From Prosthecobacter sp. (GTDB taxonomy: Bacteria; Verrucomicrobiota; Verrucomicrobiia; Verrucomicrobiales; Verrucomicrobiaceae), in NCBI RefSeq assembly GCF_029946185.1, contig NZ_JAQSEA010000046.1, positions 1 to 64,000 on the forward strand: 64,000 nucleotides of DNA, given 5' to 3'. Shown here one piece after another: positions 1 to 11,100 of the stretch. The notes below the pieces were generated by a model. That model saw only the letters and a list, made by a program, of their open reading frames with translations, was not told the origin of the DNA and did not search any database. Position 1 is the stretch's first letter. Every line of letters starts with the position of its first letter. Made by a program: the position numbers and the translations under genes.

Positions 1-1450
1 CCTGTTCACGTGCCTTCGTGAGGTAAATCACCGCCTGAGCGTTGTTGCGCAGCTTGAGATGAAGCTGGCCGATGTTCCCATACGCACGCAGCCGTTCGAC
101 GCCGAGGGCGGGGGATTGTTCCAGTGCAGGCAGGCCGCGCATGCAGTAGGCCAGCGCATCGCGGAGCTGCTCTTTCTGAAAGCCTGCCTCCATCTCATTG
201 CCCGTAGGGGTCTGCAGCAGTTGCGTGAGAAATTGGTCCACCGCGTTCTGCGAGTTCTGCAGGTTTTGATCCGCCACCGCTTTCGCGCTGTGCTCGTTGT
301 CGCGCTCACCTGTCAGCAGATCGATGCGGCTGCTGAGCACATCATTTTCCATCTTATGCACATCATTGATGGTGGCGATGGTGTTCTGCGCCTTGTTCAG
401 ATTTCGCTGTGTTTTAAAGGCGTAAACAAAGCACAGCACGAAAATGGTGAGCAGCGCGATTGCCGTGGTCTGCAGTGAGAGCACCTTCTTCGCCTGCTTC
501 TGCCGCTCGCGGACCGTCTGATCACGTGATTCTTCGAGCAAGTAGTCGCTTTCGAGCACCTCAAACTCACGCACAATCTCGCGCATGTCAGCCCAGCGCG
601 CGGCCGGGTTCAAATCCAAGGCTCGTTCGATGATGTTGCGGCGCCGTTCCTCCCACTTGGATTGAGCCGCCTCTGGCCAGTAGATTTTCGGCTGCGCTTT
701 GACGGCGGCCAGCAGCGCATTGCTGTCCACCTGCACTGCCAGTCCAGACGCTGCCTGCTGCCGGGCGCGTTCGACTTCGCTCTCCCACATTTCCGCACCG
801 CGCGGCAGCACGCCATTGAGCAGGCGATACGCCAGCACACCAAAGCTGTACACATCCCACGACGGACCATAGCCGGCGAACACACCATCCGGGTTTTCCG
901 CCTGCTCCGGGCAGAGATGCACAAAATGATCCGTCAGTTCGAGGTGATGAATCCCCCCCACCCATCCCTGCGCGATGTCGGTAAGACGGATCGAAGATTC
1001 CGCGTCGTCCTCCAGCAGGATGTTCGACGGCCGCAGGTTGCCATGCGGGATGCCGTGCTTGTGCAGCCAGGACAGTGCATCGGCCACCTCATAGATATGG
1101 CGCCAGGCCTGCTCCGGAGGCAGGCCGTTGCAGGCGGCTTCCAGCGTCGGCGTCTGCCATTGACGACGGCCATGGTGGTCCTTCGTCATCACGCCGACCA
1201 GTGGCATTACGCAAAAATAGGGCGTTCTGTCAAAACTGTAGCTCTCCACGGGCAGCACACCGCGATGGTGCGGCATCTGCTGCACTGCGCGGAACGCTGT
1301 CGCCAGCGCCTTGCGGTTGATCGCCATCGAACTGAACACCTTCACCGCACAGGCTTTGCCGTTGGTTGACACCGCCCGATACACGGCACCACACCGCCCG
1401 CTGCCGACCAGGTCCTGCAATTCATGTCCGGCGATTTCAGGCAGACTCAT
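1..1450 (-). CDS. Ser/Thr protein kinase-like receptor (probable pseudokinase domain, TM segment, TPR-like C-terminal region); runs off the left edge
   Basis: Open minus-strand frame from ATG at 1450 (MSLPEIAGHELQDLVGSGRCGAVYRAVSTNGKACAVKVF...) with no stop before position 1; glycine-rich loop and VK lysine, HGNLRPSN, a TM stretch near 420-480. Absent from the ORF track because it has no stop in the window. Confidence 0.85.
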   Translation of the reverse strand, partial: MSLPEIAGHELQDLVGSGRCGAVYRAVSTNGKACAVKVFSSMAINRKALATAFRAVQQMPHHRGVLPVESYSFDRTPYFCVMPLVGVMTKDHHGRRQWQTPTLEAACNGLPPEQAWRHIYEVADALSWLHKHGIPHGNLRPSNILLEDDAESSIRLTDIAQGWVGGIHHLELTDHFVHLCPEQAENPDGVFAGYGPSWDVYSFGVLAYRLLNGVLPRGAEMWESEVERARQQAASGLAVQVDSNALLAAVKAQPKIYWPEAAQSKWEERRRNIIERALDLNPAARWADMREIVREFEVLESDYLLEESRDQTVRERQKQAKKVLSLQTTAIALLTIFVLCFVYAFKTQRNLNKAQNTIATINDVHKMENDVLSSRIDLLTGERDNEHSAKAVADQNLQNSQNAVDQFLTQLLQTPTGNEMEAGFQKEQLRDALAYCMRGLPALEQSPALGVERLRAYGNIGQLHLKLRNNAQAVIYLTKAREQ

Positions 1451-1612
1451 GCGTGCTTCAGGTTTCTCTAGTGGTGGGTGGTTGACTCGGGATGACGCGG
1501 AAACTGGAGTGGGGCGACATCGAGGGGTGTGTACGATGGGGGCGGAATGGGAAATCTCAAATCTCAAAATCACGCTTTGTAAAAATCGCGTGCCACACAA
1601 GCCAGCGCAGCC

Positions 1613-2062
1613 ATGCTGAATGCACCCTGCATGAAACCTCCGAAGCCAGACCACCGCCAAGAAATCGAGGCGATCTATGCCGAGCTGGAACGCCGTCCGC
1701 TGCCCCGTCAGTGTGAGATGCGCACCGGTTGCTGCCACTTCCGGCTCGCAGGTCACACACCCATGCTCACCCGGGGGGAAGCTTTATATGCAGCCCAAGG
1801 GGTGCGTGCCAGCGGACGCAAGGCACTCAAACCCCATCCTGACGGGGCCTGCCCTCTGCTGGGTCGTGATGGCCGCTGCGGCATCTATAAAAACCGCCCT
1901 TTTGGCTGCCGTACACACTTCTGTGCCGAAGCCGGTGGCATGTATCCACGGAAGCACGTCGCAGATCTCATCCAGCGTCTTGAAGCTCTCGACGAACGTC
2001 TCGGCGGCAGCGGCTCCCGTCCGCTCGAATCCGCAGTCAGTGACGCGCTGTCGGAGATGTGA
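1613..2062 (+). CDS. YkgJ-family cysteine cluster protein
   Basis: Cys-rich pattern CEMRTGCCHF...CPLLGRDGRCGIYKNRPFGCRTHFC. Confidence 0.8.
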   Translation: MLNAPCMKPPKPDHRQEIEAIYAELERRPLPRQCEMRTGCCHFRLAGHTPMLTRGEALYAAQGVRASGRKALKPHPDGACPLLGRDGRCGIYKNRPFGCRTHFCAEAGGMYPRKHVADLIQRLEALDERLGGSGSRPLESAVSDALSEM

Positions 2063-2063
2063 C

Positions 2064-2636
2064 TCAAGGCGCCGCGCAATCACGCGCCAGCTTCTGGCTG
2101 GCCTCGGACAGCCTCGTCAGCGCCACAGTTGCCTCTTTACCGTTGGCTGGCAGCTTCAACACCACGTTCTCGCCTTCCAGGCGCACAAAGCCCGCCTTGA
2201 TCGTTTTGCCTTCGGTACTGGTCCAGCTCATGATCGGTGGCAGCGACTTTTTGGCAGCAACCGGGGCCAGTTTCGGTGCATCCTTGTCAAAACTAGCTCC
2301 TTCGCTGATCCATTCCGTGATCTTTTTGATGTCCGTGTCCGAGAGCTGTTCTTGGGGCGGCATATGGTTCTTGCCGTCATTGACGAGAACTTCGAGGAAA
2401 TGGCTTTCTGAGGGTTTCCCCGGGCGGATCTGCGCCACATCGTTGTCCTTGATGTCCAGCTTGAAGGTCTCCAAGTCATCGAAGACAAAGCCACCTTTCT
2501 TTTTCCCAGTTTTCTCACTGTGGCATTCGTAGCAGTTCCTCTCCAGAATGGGCGCGATGTCCTTCTTGAAATCCGCCGCGAAGACGGATGAGGTAGCAAG
2601 GAATGGAACGATCAGGGAAAGGCGAAGCAGGGGCAT
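2064..2636 (-). CDS. Secreted planctomycete-type cytochrome c domain (PSCyt1-like) protein
   Basis: Signal peptide MPLLRLSLIVPFLATSSVFA, then ILERNCYECHSEKTGKKKGGFVFDD (CxxCH) and MPPQEQLSDTDI. Confidence 0.75.
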   Translation of the reverse strand: MPLLRLSLIVPFLATSSVFAADFKKDIAPILERNCYECHSEKTGKKKGGFVFDDLETFKLDIKDNDVAQIRPGKPSESHFLEVLVNDGKNHMPPQEQLSDTDIKKITEWISEGASFDKDAPKLAPVAAKKSLPPIMSWTSTEGKTIKAGFVRLEGENVVLKLPANGKEATVALTRLSEASQKLARDCAAP

Positions 2637-2718
2637 GGGTGGCGTTTTTTGAGCTCTGATAGAACGTGCCACCCTGCTTTTCCTTAGCCAGCATCTTTTT
2701 TCCGTGGCATGAGACCCT

Positions 2719-3585
2719 ATGTCTGATCAACGCACCGTCACCGCCGCCGTCGAACTCCTGCCCTTTCTCTTTGAAAGCTGGCCGGACATGAAGCGCACGC
2801 GCCTCAAGCAGTGGCTCAAATTTGGCAGCGTCCGCGTGAATGACCACGCCGTCACCCGCCACGACCACAAGCTCAAGTCCGGCGACAAGATCACCATCAA
2901 AGTGGAGCGCGCCCCGCGTGCCGACGTGAAGCCCATACCCGCCGGTCTCAGCATCGTCTATGAAGACGAGGCCATCATCGTGCTGAACAAAGGCTCCGGC
3001 TGGCTCACCGTGGCCACGGATTCTGGCAGTGGTCGTACAGCCTACGCCGCACTCACCGACCATGTGCGCGGCACCGATGTCCGCAATCGCGTCTGGATCG
3101 TGCATCGTCTGGACCGTGACACCTCCGGCCTCATCGTCTTCGCCAAAACCGAGCCCTTCAAACGCATCCTGCAGCAGAACTGGCATCGCTTCGACAAAAC
3201 CTACCTCGCCATCACCGAAGGCGTCATCAAGCGGGATTCCGGCACCCTGCGCTGCCATCTCAATGAAGAGTTCTCCCTCCGCGTCCGCAGCGTCCCACCG
3301 GATGAAGACACCCGCGAGGCCATCACTCATTTCAAAGTTCTCAAGCGCACCCACCACACCACGCTCGTCGAACTGAAGCTCGAAACCGGCCGCCGCCATC
3401 AGATCCGCGTCCACCTCTCCGACATGGGCCACCCCATCATCGGCGACAAACCCTACGGAGCCACCACAGATCCCGCCCGCCGTCTGGGCCTTCACTCCAG
3501 CGAGCTCCATTTCTTCCACCCTTCGACCGAAGAGAAAATGGACTTTGTTCTACCTCTGCCGGACGCGCTGGCAAAGCTGGTGTGA
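2719..3585 (+). CDS. RluA-family pseudouridine synthase
   Basis: S4-like N-terminus; HRLDRDTSGLIVFAKT catalytic motif; GRRHQIRVHLSDMGHPIIGDKPYG. Confidence 0.92.
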   Translation: MSDQRTVTAAVELLPFLFESWPDMKRTRLKQWLKFGSVRVNDHAVTRHDHKLKSGDKITIKVERAPRADVKPIPAGLSIVYEDEAIIVLNKGSGWLTVATDSGSGRTAYAALTDHVRGTDVRNRVWIVHRLDRDTSGLIVFAKTEPFKRILQQNWHRFDKTYLAITEGVIKRDSGTLRCHLNEEFSLRVRSVPPDEDTREAITHFKVLKRTHHTTLVELKLETGRRHQIRVHLSDMGHPIIGDKPYGATTDPARRLGLHSSELHFFHPSTEEKMDFVLPLPDALAKLV

Positions 3586-3789
3586 CCTCCGGCTTCAACT
3601 CTTCCTTCGTAGCACGAAGAACGGGCCATTACGTTCCCGGACCATACAACGGGGGATCGGGAAAGCGCAAAAGACGATGAAGAGGGCAACGGTGGGCTTC
3701 GTATTTTGAAGATCAAATTCAAGTTCATGCCCCGCTGCTCTCATCATAAAATGGAACACCGTATCGGACCGCCAAGGGGCACTGTGGGC

Positions 3790-4377
3790 ATGCGGTCGCT
3801 GCTGGCCTGCCTGATTGGGGCTGGAGTGGCAGCCGGAGCACTATGGGGGCAGGATCACGGCAAGGAACAGAATACGCCGCCTCCTAAAGTTTCCCCCGCC
3901 GTCGCAAAGACCTCCGCCCCGGCCACAGTCGCCGCTGCGCGGGCACAGGCAAAGCTGCTGCAGGAGGTTTACACCACGACGCTGGAGGCGATGCACCGGC
4001 ACTACTTCCGAAGAGATGGCGCGGTGCTTCCCGCCCGTGCATTGGAAGATGTTTTTGCAAGCATGGCCAAGCTCTCCGGCAGCAATGCCAACTGGATTGC
4101 CGTCAACACCAAGGCGATGAACATCGACCACGAGCCCACCACTTCCTTTGAGAAAAAAGCCGCCGCCGCACTCGCCGCCGGCAAGGAAGATTACGAAGTG
4201 GTCACCGAAAGAATGTACCGGCGGGCCACCGTGATTCCACTCCATTCCAACTGTGTCGGCTGTCATACCAAAATGTTCGACGACCCACCCAAAACTCCAC
4301 GTTTTGCAGGCCTCGTGATCAGCATCTCACTGTCCATGATGGACAAATCAGCCGCAGCCCTCAAAGTGGCTCCATAA
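3790..4377 (+). CDS. DUF3365 / Tll0287-like heme-binding domain protein, secreted
   Basis: Signal peptide MRSLLACLIGAGVAAGALWGQ; C-terminal CVGCHTK motif typical of this family. Confidence 0.65.
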   Translation: MRSLLACLIGAGVAAGALWGQDHGKEQNTPPPKVSPAVAKTSAPATVAAARAQAKLLQEVYTTTLEAMHRHYFRRDGAVLPARALEDVFASMAKLSGSNANWIAVNTKAMNIDHEPTTSFEKKAAAALAAGKEDYEVVTERMYRRATVIPLHSNCVGCHTKMFDDPPKTPRFAGLVISISLSMMDKSAAALKVAP

Positions 4378-4410
4378 GCCACCATCCGCCGCCGCATGCC
4401 TTGCACGGCT

Positions 4411-5016
4411 TCAGCGTTTTTCCCACTTCTGCTTTTCGACCGTCAGATCAATCTCCCAGCGCCCCGTCGCGGCGTTCTTCCGCATGGAGTGTTCGGTGAC
4501 ATTGGCACCCGTGCCAGTCAGTTGCATGCCTTTGGGATCGTCAGGAAATGACCAGCTATGCGTTTTGTCGTTGAACTTGAGCATTCGGTCAAAGTCACCT
4601 TTGGAACCTGCTACATAGGTTGCCTGCCCCATCATTGGGCCGGCTTTGACGAGATCCAGTTCTACCCAATATAGCGCGCGACGTCCGAGCAATTCCATTT
4701 CGATGCCCACCTCGACCAATTGGGATGCCGAACGAAAGAAGGCGGAGCCGGTTTGGATCTTCCTCTCTTTAATCGGCGCATTGACTGTGTAAGTCACGCC
4801 GCCGTTGCCGTCTGTGGTGAGTGTCCTGCCTGCCTGCGGCGCACGAGAATCCTTCTCACTGCCGATGACCATCCGCACGGCCATTCCCGCGAGGGCGCTG
4901 CCGTCTTCGCGCACAAAACGGGCTTTTACCTGAATCGGTTCGGCTGCTGCCTGTTGCGGTGATCCCATAAAACAGAAGAGTAGTCCAGTGAGGAAGGTGA
5001 GGCTAAGGCTTCGCAT
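4411..5016 (-). CDS. Secreted protein of unknown function
   Basis: ORF with signal peptide MRSLSLTFLTGLLFCFMGSPQQAAA. Confidence 0.6.
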   Translation of the reverse strand: MRSLSLTFLTGLLFCFMGSPQQAAAEPIQVKARFVREDGSALAGMAVRMVIGSEKDSRAPQAGRTLTTDGNGGVTYTVNAPIKERKIQTGSAFFRSASQLVEVGIEMELLGRRALYWVELDLVKAGPMMGQATYVAGSKGDFDRMLKFNDKTHSWSFPDDPKGMQLTGTGANVTEHSMRKNAATGRWEIDLTVEKQKWEKR

Positions 5017-5151
5017 GAACTGGATTGAAGCAGAACTCTGACCGAGAAGATAGAGCAACTTTTCCGGCCTGAACTATGGGCGGCGCCTCATTCCTGCAGC
5101 GATCAGATTGCAATGGAGGAAACCCCTTTCGTGGCGCGTATGTCGTCACCC

Positions 5152-7821
5152 ATGAAATGTTCCCTTCTTTGTTTCACGGCACTCCTATCGGTGCCGCTGT
5201 TGCCCGCAGCGGAGCTTGTTATCGCAGCAGACAAAACCTGCGATTACCAAATCGTCATACCCGACAAAACGGGGGATCAACTGGCGGACGGCTGGCTGCT
5301 GCTGGGAGCACGGCTGACGCAGGCGGCGCTGGCGAAAAATGGCTTTGAAGTGCCGATCTCCAGTGAGAGCACCAAGTCCCAGGACAAGCCGGGTCTGTAT
5401 CTCGGCGCGACTCAGTTCGCCAAGGCTCAGGGGGTCAGTGTGGATCAGCTCCAGGACTGGACTTACTACCAAAAAGTCGTCGGACGCGACGTGATCATCG
5501 CCGGTCATGACCGGCGCGATCCCATGCGCGGTGGCGATGGCCGGGAGATACCCGTGGCATTGTTGGGCACGATCAAAGGCGTCTGCGATTTCCTGCGCGA
5601 GCACGCAGGCGTGCGCTTTCTTTTCATCAATCATGAACCAGCCCTCTACCCTTCGGAGAGCACGTCAAAGCGTCCCATCAAGGACGACGGCCCGCTCCAG
5701 TTCGACACCCGCAGCATCGCCATTCTGCCAGTGGAAAAGATCACGCTGCCGGCGGATCTCGACCTCAAAAAGACGCCACTGATGGTGGCCAGTTATGACA
5801 ATCCCCAGGAGTCGCTGTTCAAGATCGCGAACAACTTCTTTCCCCGGCTCGGCTCGCTGCAAGGCGGCGAGGTGCGCTGGTATGATGTGCTGCCGACGGA
5901 AAAGTACGGCAAAACGCACCCCGAGTACTTCGCCCTAACCAAAGATGGCAGGCGAGCCTGCGAACTGAAGGTCGGCTTCGATCACTACATGCAGTATTGT
6001 CCCACCAACCCAGGCGTGCAGGACCTCATGTTTGCGGAGACGGAAAAGCAGATCGCCGCCGGGCACAAGATCATCCACCTCGCCGGGATGGATGCCTACC
6101 GCCTTTGCCAGTGCAACTGCGATGACTGCAACAAGCTCTTTGGCAGGAAGGCCATGTCGTGGGAGGAGACACGCGCCCGCGGTGACAGCGGCAAGCTCTG
6201 GCAGGCCTTCTTTCGCATCACGGAGCGTGCGCGTGCACAGCATCCTGACGTGCGCTTTGTTGTGCTCAATTACCAGGACACGCCCGTATCTGCCAAGGTC
6301 ATCCAGCGCTTCCCGGACAACGTCATCGTCAATGTGCAGTTCGCCTCCCAGCGTGACTTTGACCGGCTGGCAGGCGTGGAGTTTCCCGCTGGCATCTGCG
6401 GCTTTGAGGAAACCTTCACCGGCTTCGGTCAGGCCGGGCCCTATATTGCCGAACGCACGCCCGAGCACATGGCGGAGGTGGTAAAGACCATCGCGCGCAA
6501 CAAGGTCAAATGGTCGCACCGGGACGGCGTGATGGGCTATGTGCGCGGCATCCAGGCTCCCGCCTACTATGTTTATGGCCGCATGATGGATGATCCCACT
6601 GCCGACTGGCAAAAGCTGATGGACGAGTTTTGTGTGGCGGCGTTCGGCGAGGTGAAAGTGCCGATGGCGGGTTTCTTCGAAGCCCTGCACGCACAGACCG
6701 CAATCTACTCCGACTACTTCGGCGTCTTCATGGCCGCGTGGGATCGCAAGTACTCCCGCTCACGCTACCACGACAGCAAATGGCATGTGATGAGCATCTA
6801 CACCCCGGAGTTTTGTGCCGATGCGGATACGCTGCTCACCCGCGCGGAAGCTGGCACCCAGGACGCCGACGTCCTTGCGCGGCTGCATCTGATCCGCATC
6901 GAATTCGATTACGCGCGCCAGCTCTCGCGCATCTTTTACCTCCAGAACGCATGGACCATGAATCCCACCCAGGTGAACCTTGATCCGCTCATGGATGCGA
7001 TTGACGCATGGCACGCGAGCCTGGAAAAACTTACCGGTGGCCGCGGACGCACCTCCATAAAAGCGCTCAGCGACTGGCCGCAGATGGTGCCGCTGGGCGG
7101 TCATCAATACACTCACGTCGCGCTGGAGCACCAAGGCTACCAGCAGCAGTGGGACAAGACCTGCATCAACTGGGACACAGAGGCCATCCGCGCCGGGGTG
7201 TTGTCAGACCCGCATGAACTGAAGGTCGCCAGTGTCGAGGCTGAACCCGTGATCGATGCCAAAGCCTGGGAAACCGCGCCAGAGTCATCCTTCCGCCTGC
7301 ATGACAGCATGCCCTTCGCCAACCTCGCCACACGGATGAAGCTGCTGCGCGACAAAACCCACCTCTACGTCCGCGTCGAAAGTCTGCACCCGCTCAAGCA
7401 TCCTGAAGACTTCTACCAGCATGCACCAGACACGGACACCTTCACGCAGGAGTACGTCGAACTCGTCATCGCCCCGCCGGACGCTGGCGGCAAAGTGTAT
7501 CGGTTTGCGGCCAATCCGGTGGCAGGCTCGCGCTACGATGCCGTGTACACACCTGTCAAAAAGAGCCTCAGCGAAGACAAAGCCTGGAACGGCACCTGGC
7601 AGTTTCGCTTCGCCGTCACCGGCAAAAAAGGCCAATACACGCTGCCAGACCGCATGTGGACCGCCTGGTTCAAGATCCCTTTCACCGACCTCGGCACCAC
7701 CCCGCAGCCCGGCGCAATTTGGGGCTTCAATGCCGGTCGTGGCCGCAATGGCCAGAGCCTCCTCTGGCTCGACGCCCTCTCCGGCGTGGCAACGCGGGAG
7801 CTCGGGAAGCTGGAGTTTTAA
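5152..7821 (+). CDS. DUF4838 domain-containing secreted protein, probably carbohydrate-active
   Basis: Signal peptide MKCSLLCFTALLSVPLLPAAE; long ORF with HLAGMDAYRLCQCNCDDCNKLFG and a C-terminal CBM-like region. Confidence 0.75.
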   Translation: MKCSLLCFTALLSVPLLPAAELVIAADKTCDYQIVIPDKTGDQLADGWLLLGARLTQAALAKNGFEVPISSESTKSQDKPGLYLGATQFAKAQGVSVDQLQDWTYYQKVVGRDVIIAGHDRRDPMRGGDGREIPVALLGTIKGVCDFLREHAGVRFLFINHEPALYPSESTSKRPIKDDGPLQFDTRSIAILPVEKITLPADLDLKKTPLMVASYDNPQESLFKIANNFFPRLGSLQGGEVRWYDVLPTEKYGKTHPEYFALTKDGRRACELKVGFDHYMQYCPTNPGVQDLMFAETEKQIAAGHKIIHLAGMDAYRLCQCNCDDCNKLFGRKAMSWEETRARGDSGKLWQAFFRITERARAQHPDVRFVVLNYQDTPVSAKVIQRFPDNVIVNVQFASQRDFDRLAGVEFPAGICGFEETFTGFGQAGPYIAERTPEHMAEVVKTIARNKVKWSHRDGVMGYVRGIQAPAYYVYGRMMDDPTADWQKLMDEFCVAAFGEVKVPMAGFFEALHAQTAIYSDYFGVFMAAWDRKYSRSRYHDSKWHVMSIYTPEFCADADTLLTRAEAGTQDADVLARLHLIRIEFDYARQLSRIFYLQNAWTMNPTQVNLDPLMDAIDAWHASLEKLTGGRGRTSIKALSDWPQMVPLGGHQYTHVALEHQGYQQQWDKTCINWDTEAIRAGVLSDPHELKVASVEAEPVIDAKAWETAPESSFRLHDSMPFANLATRMKLLRDKTHLYVRVESLHPLKHPEDFYQHAPDTDTFTQEYVELVIAPPDAGGKVYRFAANPVAGSRYDAVYTPVKKSLSEDKAWNGTWQFRFAVTGKKGQYTLPDRMWTAWFKIPFTDLGTTPQPGAIWGFNAGRGRNGQSLLWLDALSGVATRELGKLEF

Positions 7822-7825
7822 GTGC

Positions 7826-7873
7826 TTCCACCCTGTAAACGAGGAGGAAATGGACTTCACTTTGCTTCCTGTC
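7826..7873 (+). pseudogene. Remnant resembling the RluA C-terminal tail
   Basis: Untranslated frame reads FHPVNEEEMDFTLLP, close to FHPSTEEKMDFVLPLP at the end of the RluA gene (3514-3561). Confidence 0.4.
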
Positions 7874-7971
7874 AGATGTTTTAAAGAAGGTTACGTAAGG
7901 TTATGGTCTGTCATGGTTTAAAGATTTCACATGGTGATGCTTTGCCCCAGGGGCACCGCATTATTTTGCTG

Positions 7972-8000
7972 TCGAAAGACGCTGGGTTTGGGTGTATAAT
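7972..8000 (+). promoter_or_regulatory. Candidate sigma70-type promoter for the first PATR/PEP-CTERM gene
   Basis: TCGAAA (4/6 to TTGACA), 17-nt spacer, TATAAT (6/6). Confidence 0.45.
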
Positions 8001-8137
8001 TTGAGTCCTTTATCAGGCCGTGTGTCTGTTAAAAAAACATCGTTCATTTGAAAGCTGCCAATCCTCCTGCTGCGCCCCGTTTTACATTTACCTCGTCTCA
8101 GGCCGCAGCTTTGCCGCTGCTGGGTCTTTGTCGGTGG

Positions 8138-11100
8138 ATGAGGGCGAATATTACTCGGAGTCTTTGTCTCCTTGCTGTGCTCTGTCTCAATATCAGGGTG
8201 CAGGCCGCCAATGATCTTTATTGGGACACCAATGGCACCACTGACGGTTCGGGTGCGGCGACCGGAACATGGGGCAGCAGCCTGTTCTGGAACACCGACC
8301 CCGCTGGCGTTAACAACACCTTTCAGAGTGCCACCGACGGCACCAACGACCTGCACTTTTCCGCAGGCACCAATGGCACCACCGGGACCATCACCGTTAG
8401 CGGCGCGCAGTCTGCCAACGGCCTCTATTTTGAGGAAGGGGCCGTCACCATCAGCGGCGGCACCTCGATCACACTCAGCGATGGCGCTATCATCAACAAT
8501 ACAGCCCCAACCAGTGGCATACCCACGATTTCCACCGCTCTCATCACCACCGGCACTGTCACTCTTACGGGCACTCGTATTTGGTTGAACAACTCCTCCT
8601 TTGCTGGCGGCGGCACCCTAAACATCAACACCACCGGCGCCCCCGCTCTGTTGGAAAACAGTGGTGCCTTGAACGGTCTCGCGACCATCAACCTCTACAC
8701 CGCCGGCCTCGACATCCGGCAAAACACCGGCGGTAACTCCAATTACAACTACGCCGTCGGAACCACGTTGAATTTTGTCAACTCAAGCGCCCTCACCACC
8801 AACTTCGCTGACAAAACGGTCAACTGGCTCGGAAACATCACCATCGCCAGCGCGAAAACCGCCACTTTGGGCGCATTGAACGCCACTAGTACTTTAACCT
8901 TCAGCGGGAACATTTCCGGTGATGGTGCCGTGACGATCACTGGTCTTGGCGTCACAGTCTTTTCAGGAACGAACACCTATGCAGGAACCACGACAGTCAA
9001 TGCGTCAAAGCTCCAGATCACGGGTGGTTCTGCCATCGCTGACACAGGGCTCGTCGCCATGAGCACCGGATCATCCACCAACACACTGGATGTTCAGAGC
9101 AGCGAAACCATCGGAGCGCTGAGCGGTGGCACGGCGGCTTTCAGCGTGGTGAATCTTGCCGCCGGGCAGGTGCTCACTTTGTCGAGTGGCACCCAGACCT
9201 ACAGCGGCACCTTCAGCGGCAGTGGCAAGTTGATCGTGGCTGGAGCACAACAAATCCTGGCCACTGCATTCACGCTTGCCGACGTCAGCGTCAGCAGTGG
9301 CACTTTGACCCTTGCCGCAGTCAGCACCATCACCAACGGCCTCACTCTCACTGGTGGCACACTGCAAGGTAGCGTGGCCCGTGGCAGCACGCTCACCCTA
9401 ACGAATGCGATCATAGTCTCCGCCGGTACGCACTCCTTCCTTTCTGCGCAGAGCAATGGCGGCACTTCCGGTACGGCCACCATCAATTTTGGTGGTTCTC
9501 TCACGATCAATGCAGGCGGCATCCTGAAGCTGGGCACGCCCGGTGCCAACGCCGCCTACGGCACTGCCAACGGCGCTCTCAGCTTTGGTGCAGCCGCCAC
9601 CTCAGGCACCAAATTTCAGCTCAACGGCAACAGCTTCACCCTCACCGGATTGAGCACGGACGCCGCCACGCCCGGCACCGCCACTGTGGAAAACGGTTCC
9701 ACCACCGCCGCGACTCTCACGGTTGCGCTCGCAGCCAGCACCGCCAATACCTATGCAGGCACCTTGCGCAATGGCGGTACGGGCACGCTGGCTCTCACCC
9801 TCAATGGCGCAGCAGACTCGGTGCTCACCTTGTCGGGAGTCAACACTTTCACCGGATCCACCACCCTCACATCAGGCAGTCTCGTTCTGGCCAGCAGCCT
9901 CGCTTTGCAGGGCAGCACCGTCACCACCGGTGGCACCGGCATCGTCTTCGATTCCTCCGTCGCCAGCCACAGCTTCACCTTCGGCGGTCTCAGCGGCTCC
10001 ACCGACCTCGCGCTCACCGACAACGCCTCCAATGCCGTGACGCTCACCATCGGCAACAACGGCTCTTCACAAACCTATTCCGGTGTCCTGAGTGGAGCCG
10101 GTGCTCTAACCAAGGTGGGCGCAGGAACTCAAACATTCATCACCGCCCAGACTTACACGGGCGCGACGACGGTAAACGGTGGAACACTGAAACTCTACTT
10201 TGACACCGGGACACCGACGAGCAACATCATTGCCCCCGGCTCTGAGCTCATTCTCGGCGGCGGCACGTTTTTGCAGCAGCAGAACACGGTGGGACCAAAC
10301 ACCCAAACCCTGAACGGTGTGACCGTCCGCGCGGGATCTTCAGTGGTGAATCAACTCCGCGTGGGGGGCGGTTCCATGCTGCTGACCCTGGGGACAGTCA
10401 TTCGTGAAACGGGTGGCACCGTCGCTTTCAGCGCCAACGGCGGCGGCGCATCCGGTATCGCCGCCACCGGCACCAATACCACCTCCGGCATCATCGGTGG
10501 GTATGCCACTTACCTGACCACCAATGGCGGTGCCAGCCACAGCAACACCACCGACTGGGCCACCTACAGCGGCGGCAAGATCGTCTCCCTCTCCGCTGGC
10601 TCTTACAGCAACACCGCCGCCACCACCGCGTCCACCAATCTCGACCTCACCTCCAGCGTCATCCTGAATTCCAATGTCACCGTCGGCAGCATCCGCTTCA
10701 ACAGCGCCATCACCACCCCCACGCTCACCCTCAACGGCTCTCACATCATTGGCAGCGGCGGCATTCTCGTCACCCCCGCCCTCGCCGGCAACGCCACCCT
10801 CATCACCGGTGGCACCCTCACCTCCGGCAACGGCCAGGACATCGTCATCATCCAGAACAACACCACCACGGGCGGTGCCCTCACCGTGGCAGCCACCCTC
10901 ACCGGTGCAGTCGGCCTCACCAAAAGTGGCGGCGGTCAGTTGATCCTCACCGGCACCAATGACTACACCGGTGCCACCTATCTCAATGGCGGCGTTACCA
11001 GCATCAGCAGCAACGCCAACCTGGGGGCCGTCACCACCGGAGCTGCCGTAAACCTCAATGGCGGCACACTCTCCGCCACTGCCTCGGTGACGCTCGACAA

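Noticed and set aside
2515-3519. 334-aa minus-strand ORF
   Set aside because: Shadow ORF antisense to the RluA-family gene.
7951-7969. GGCAC...TTTTGC resembling a sigma54 promoter upstream of the first PATR gene
   Set aside because: The GG-to-GC spacing is 14 nt rather than the required 10; the TCGAAA-N17-TATAAT pair just downstream is a better candidate.
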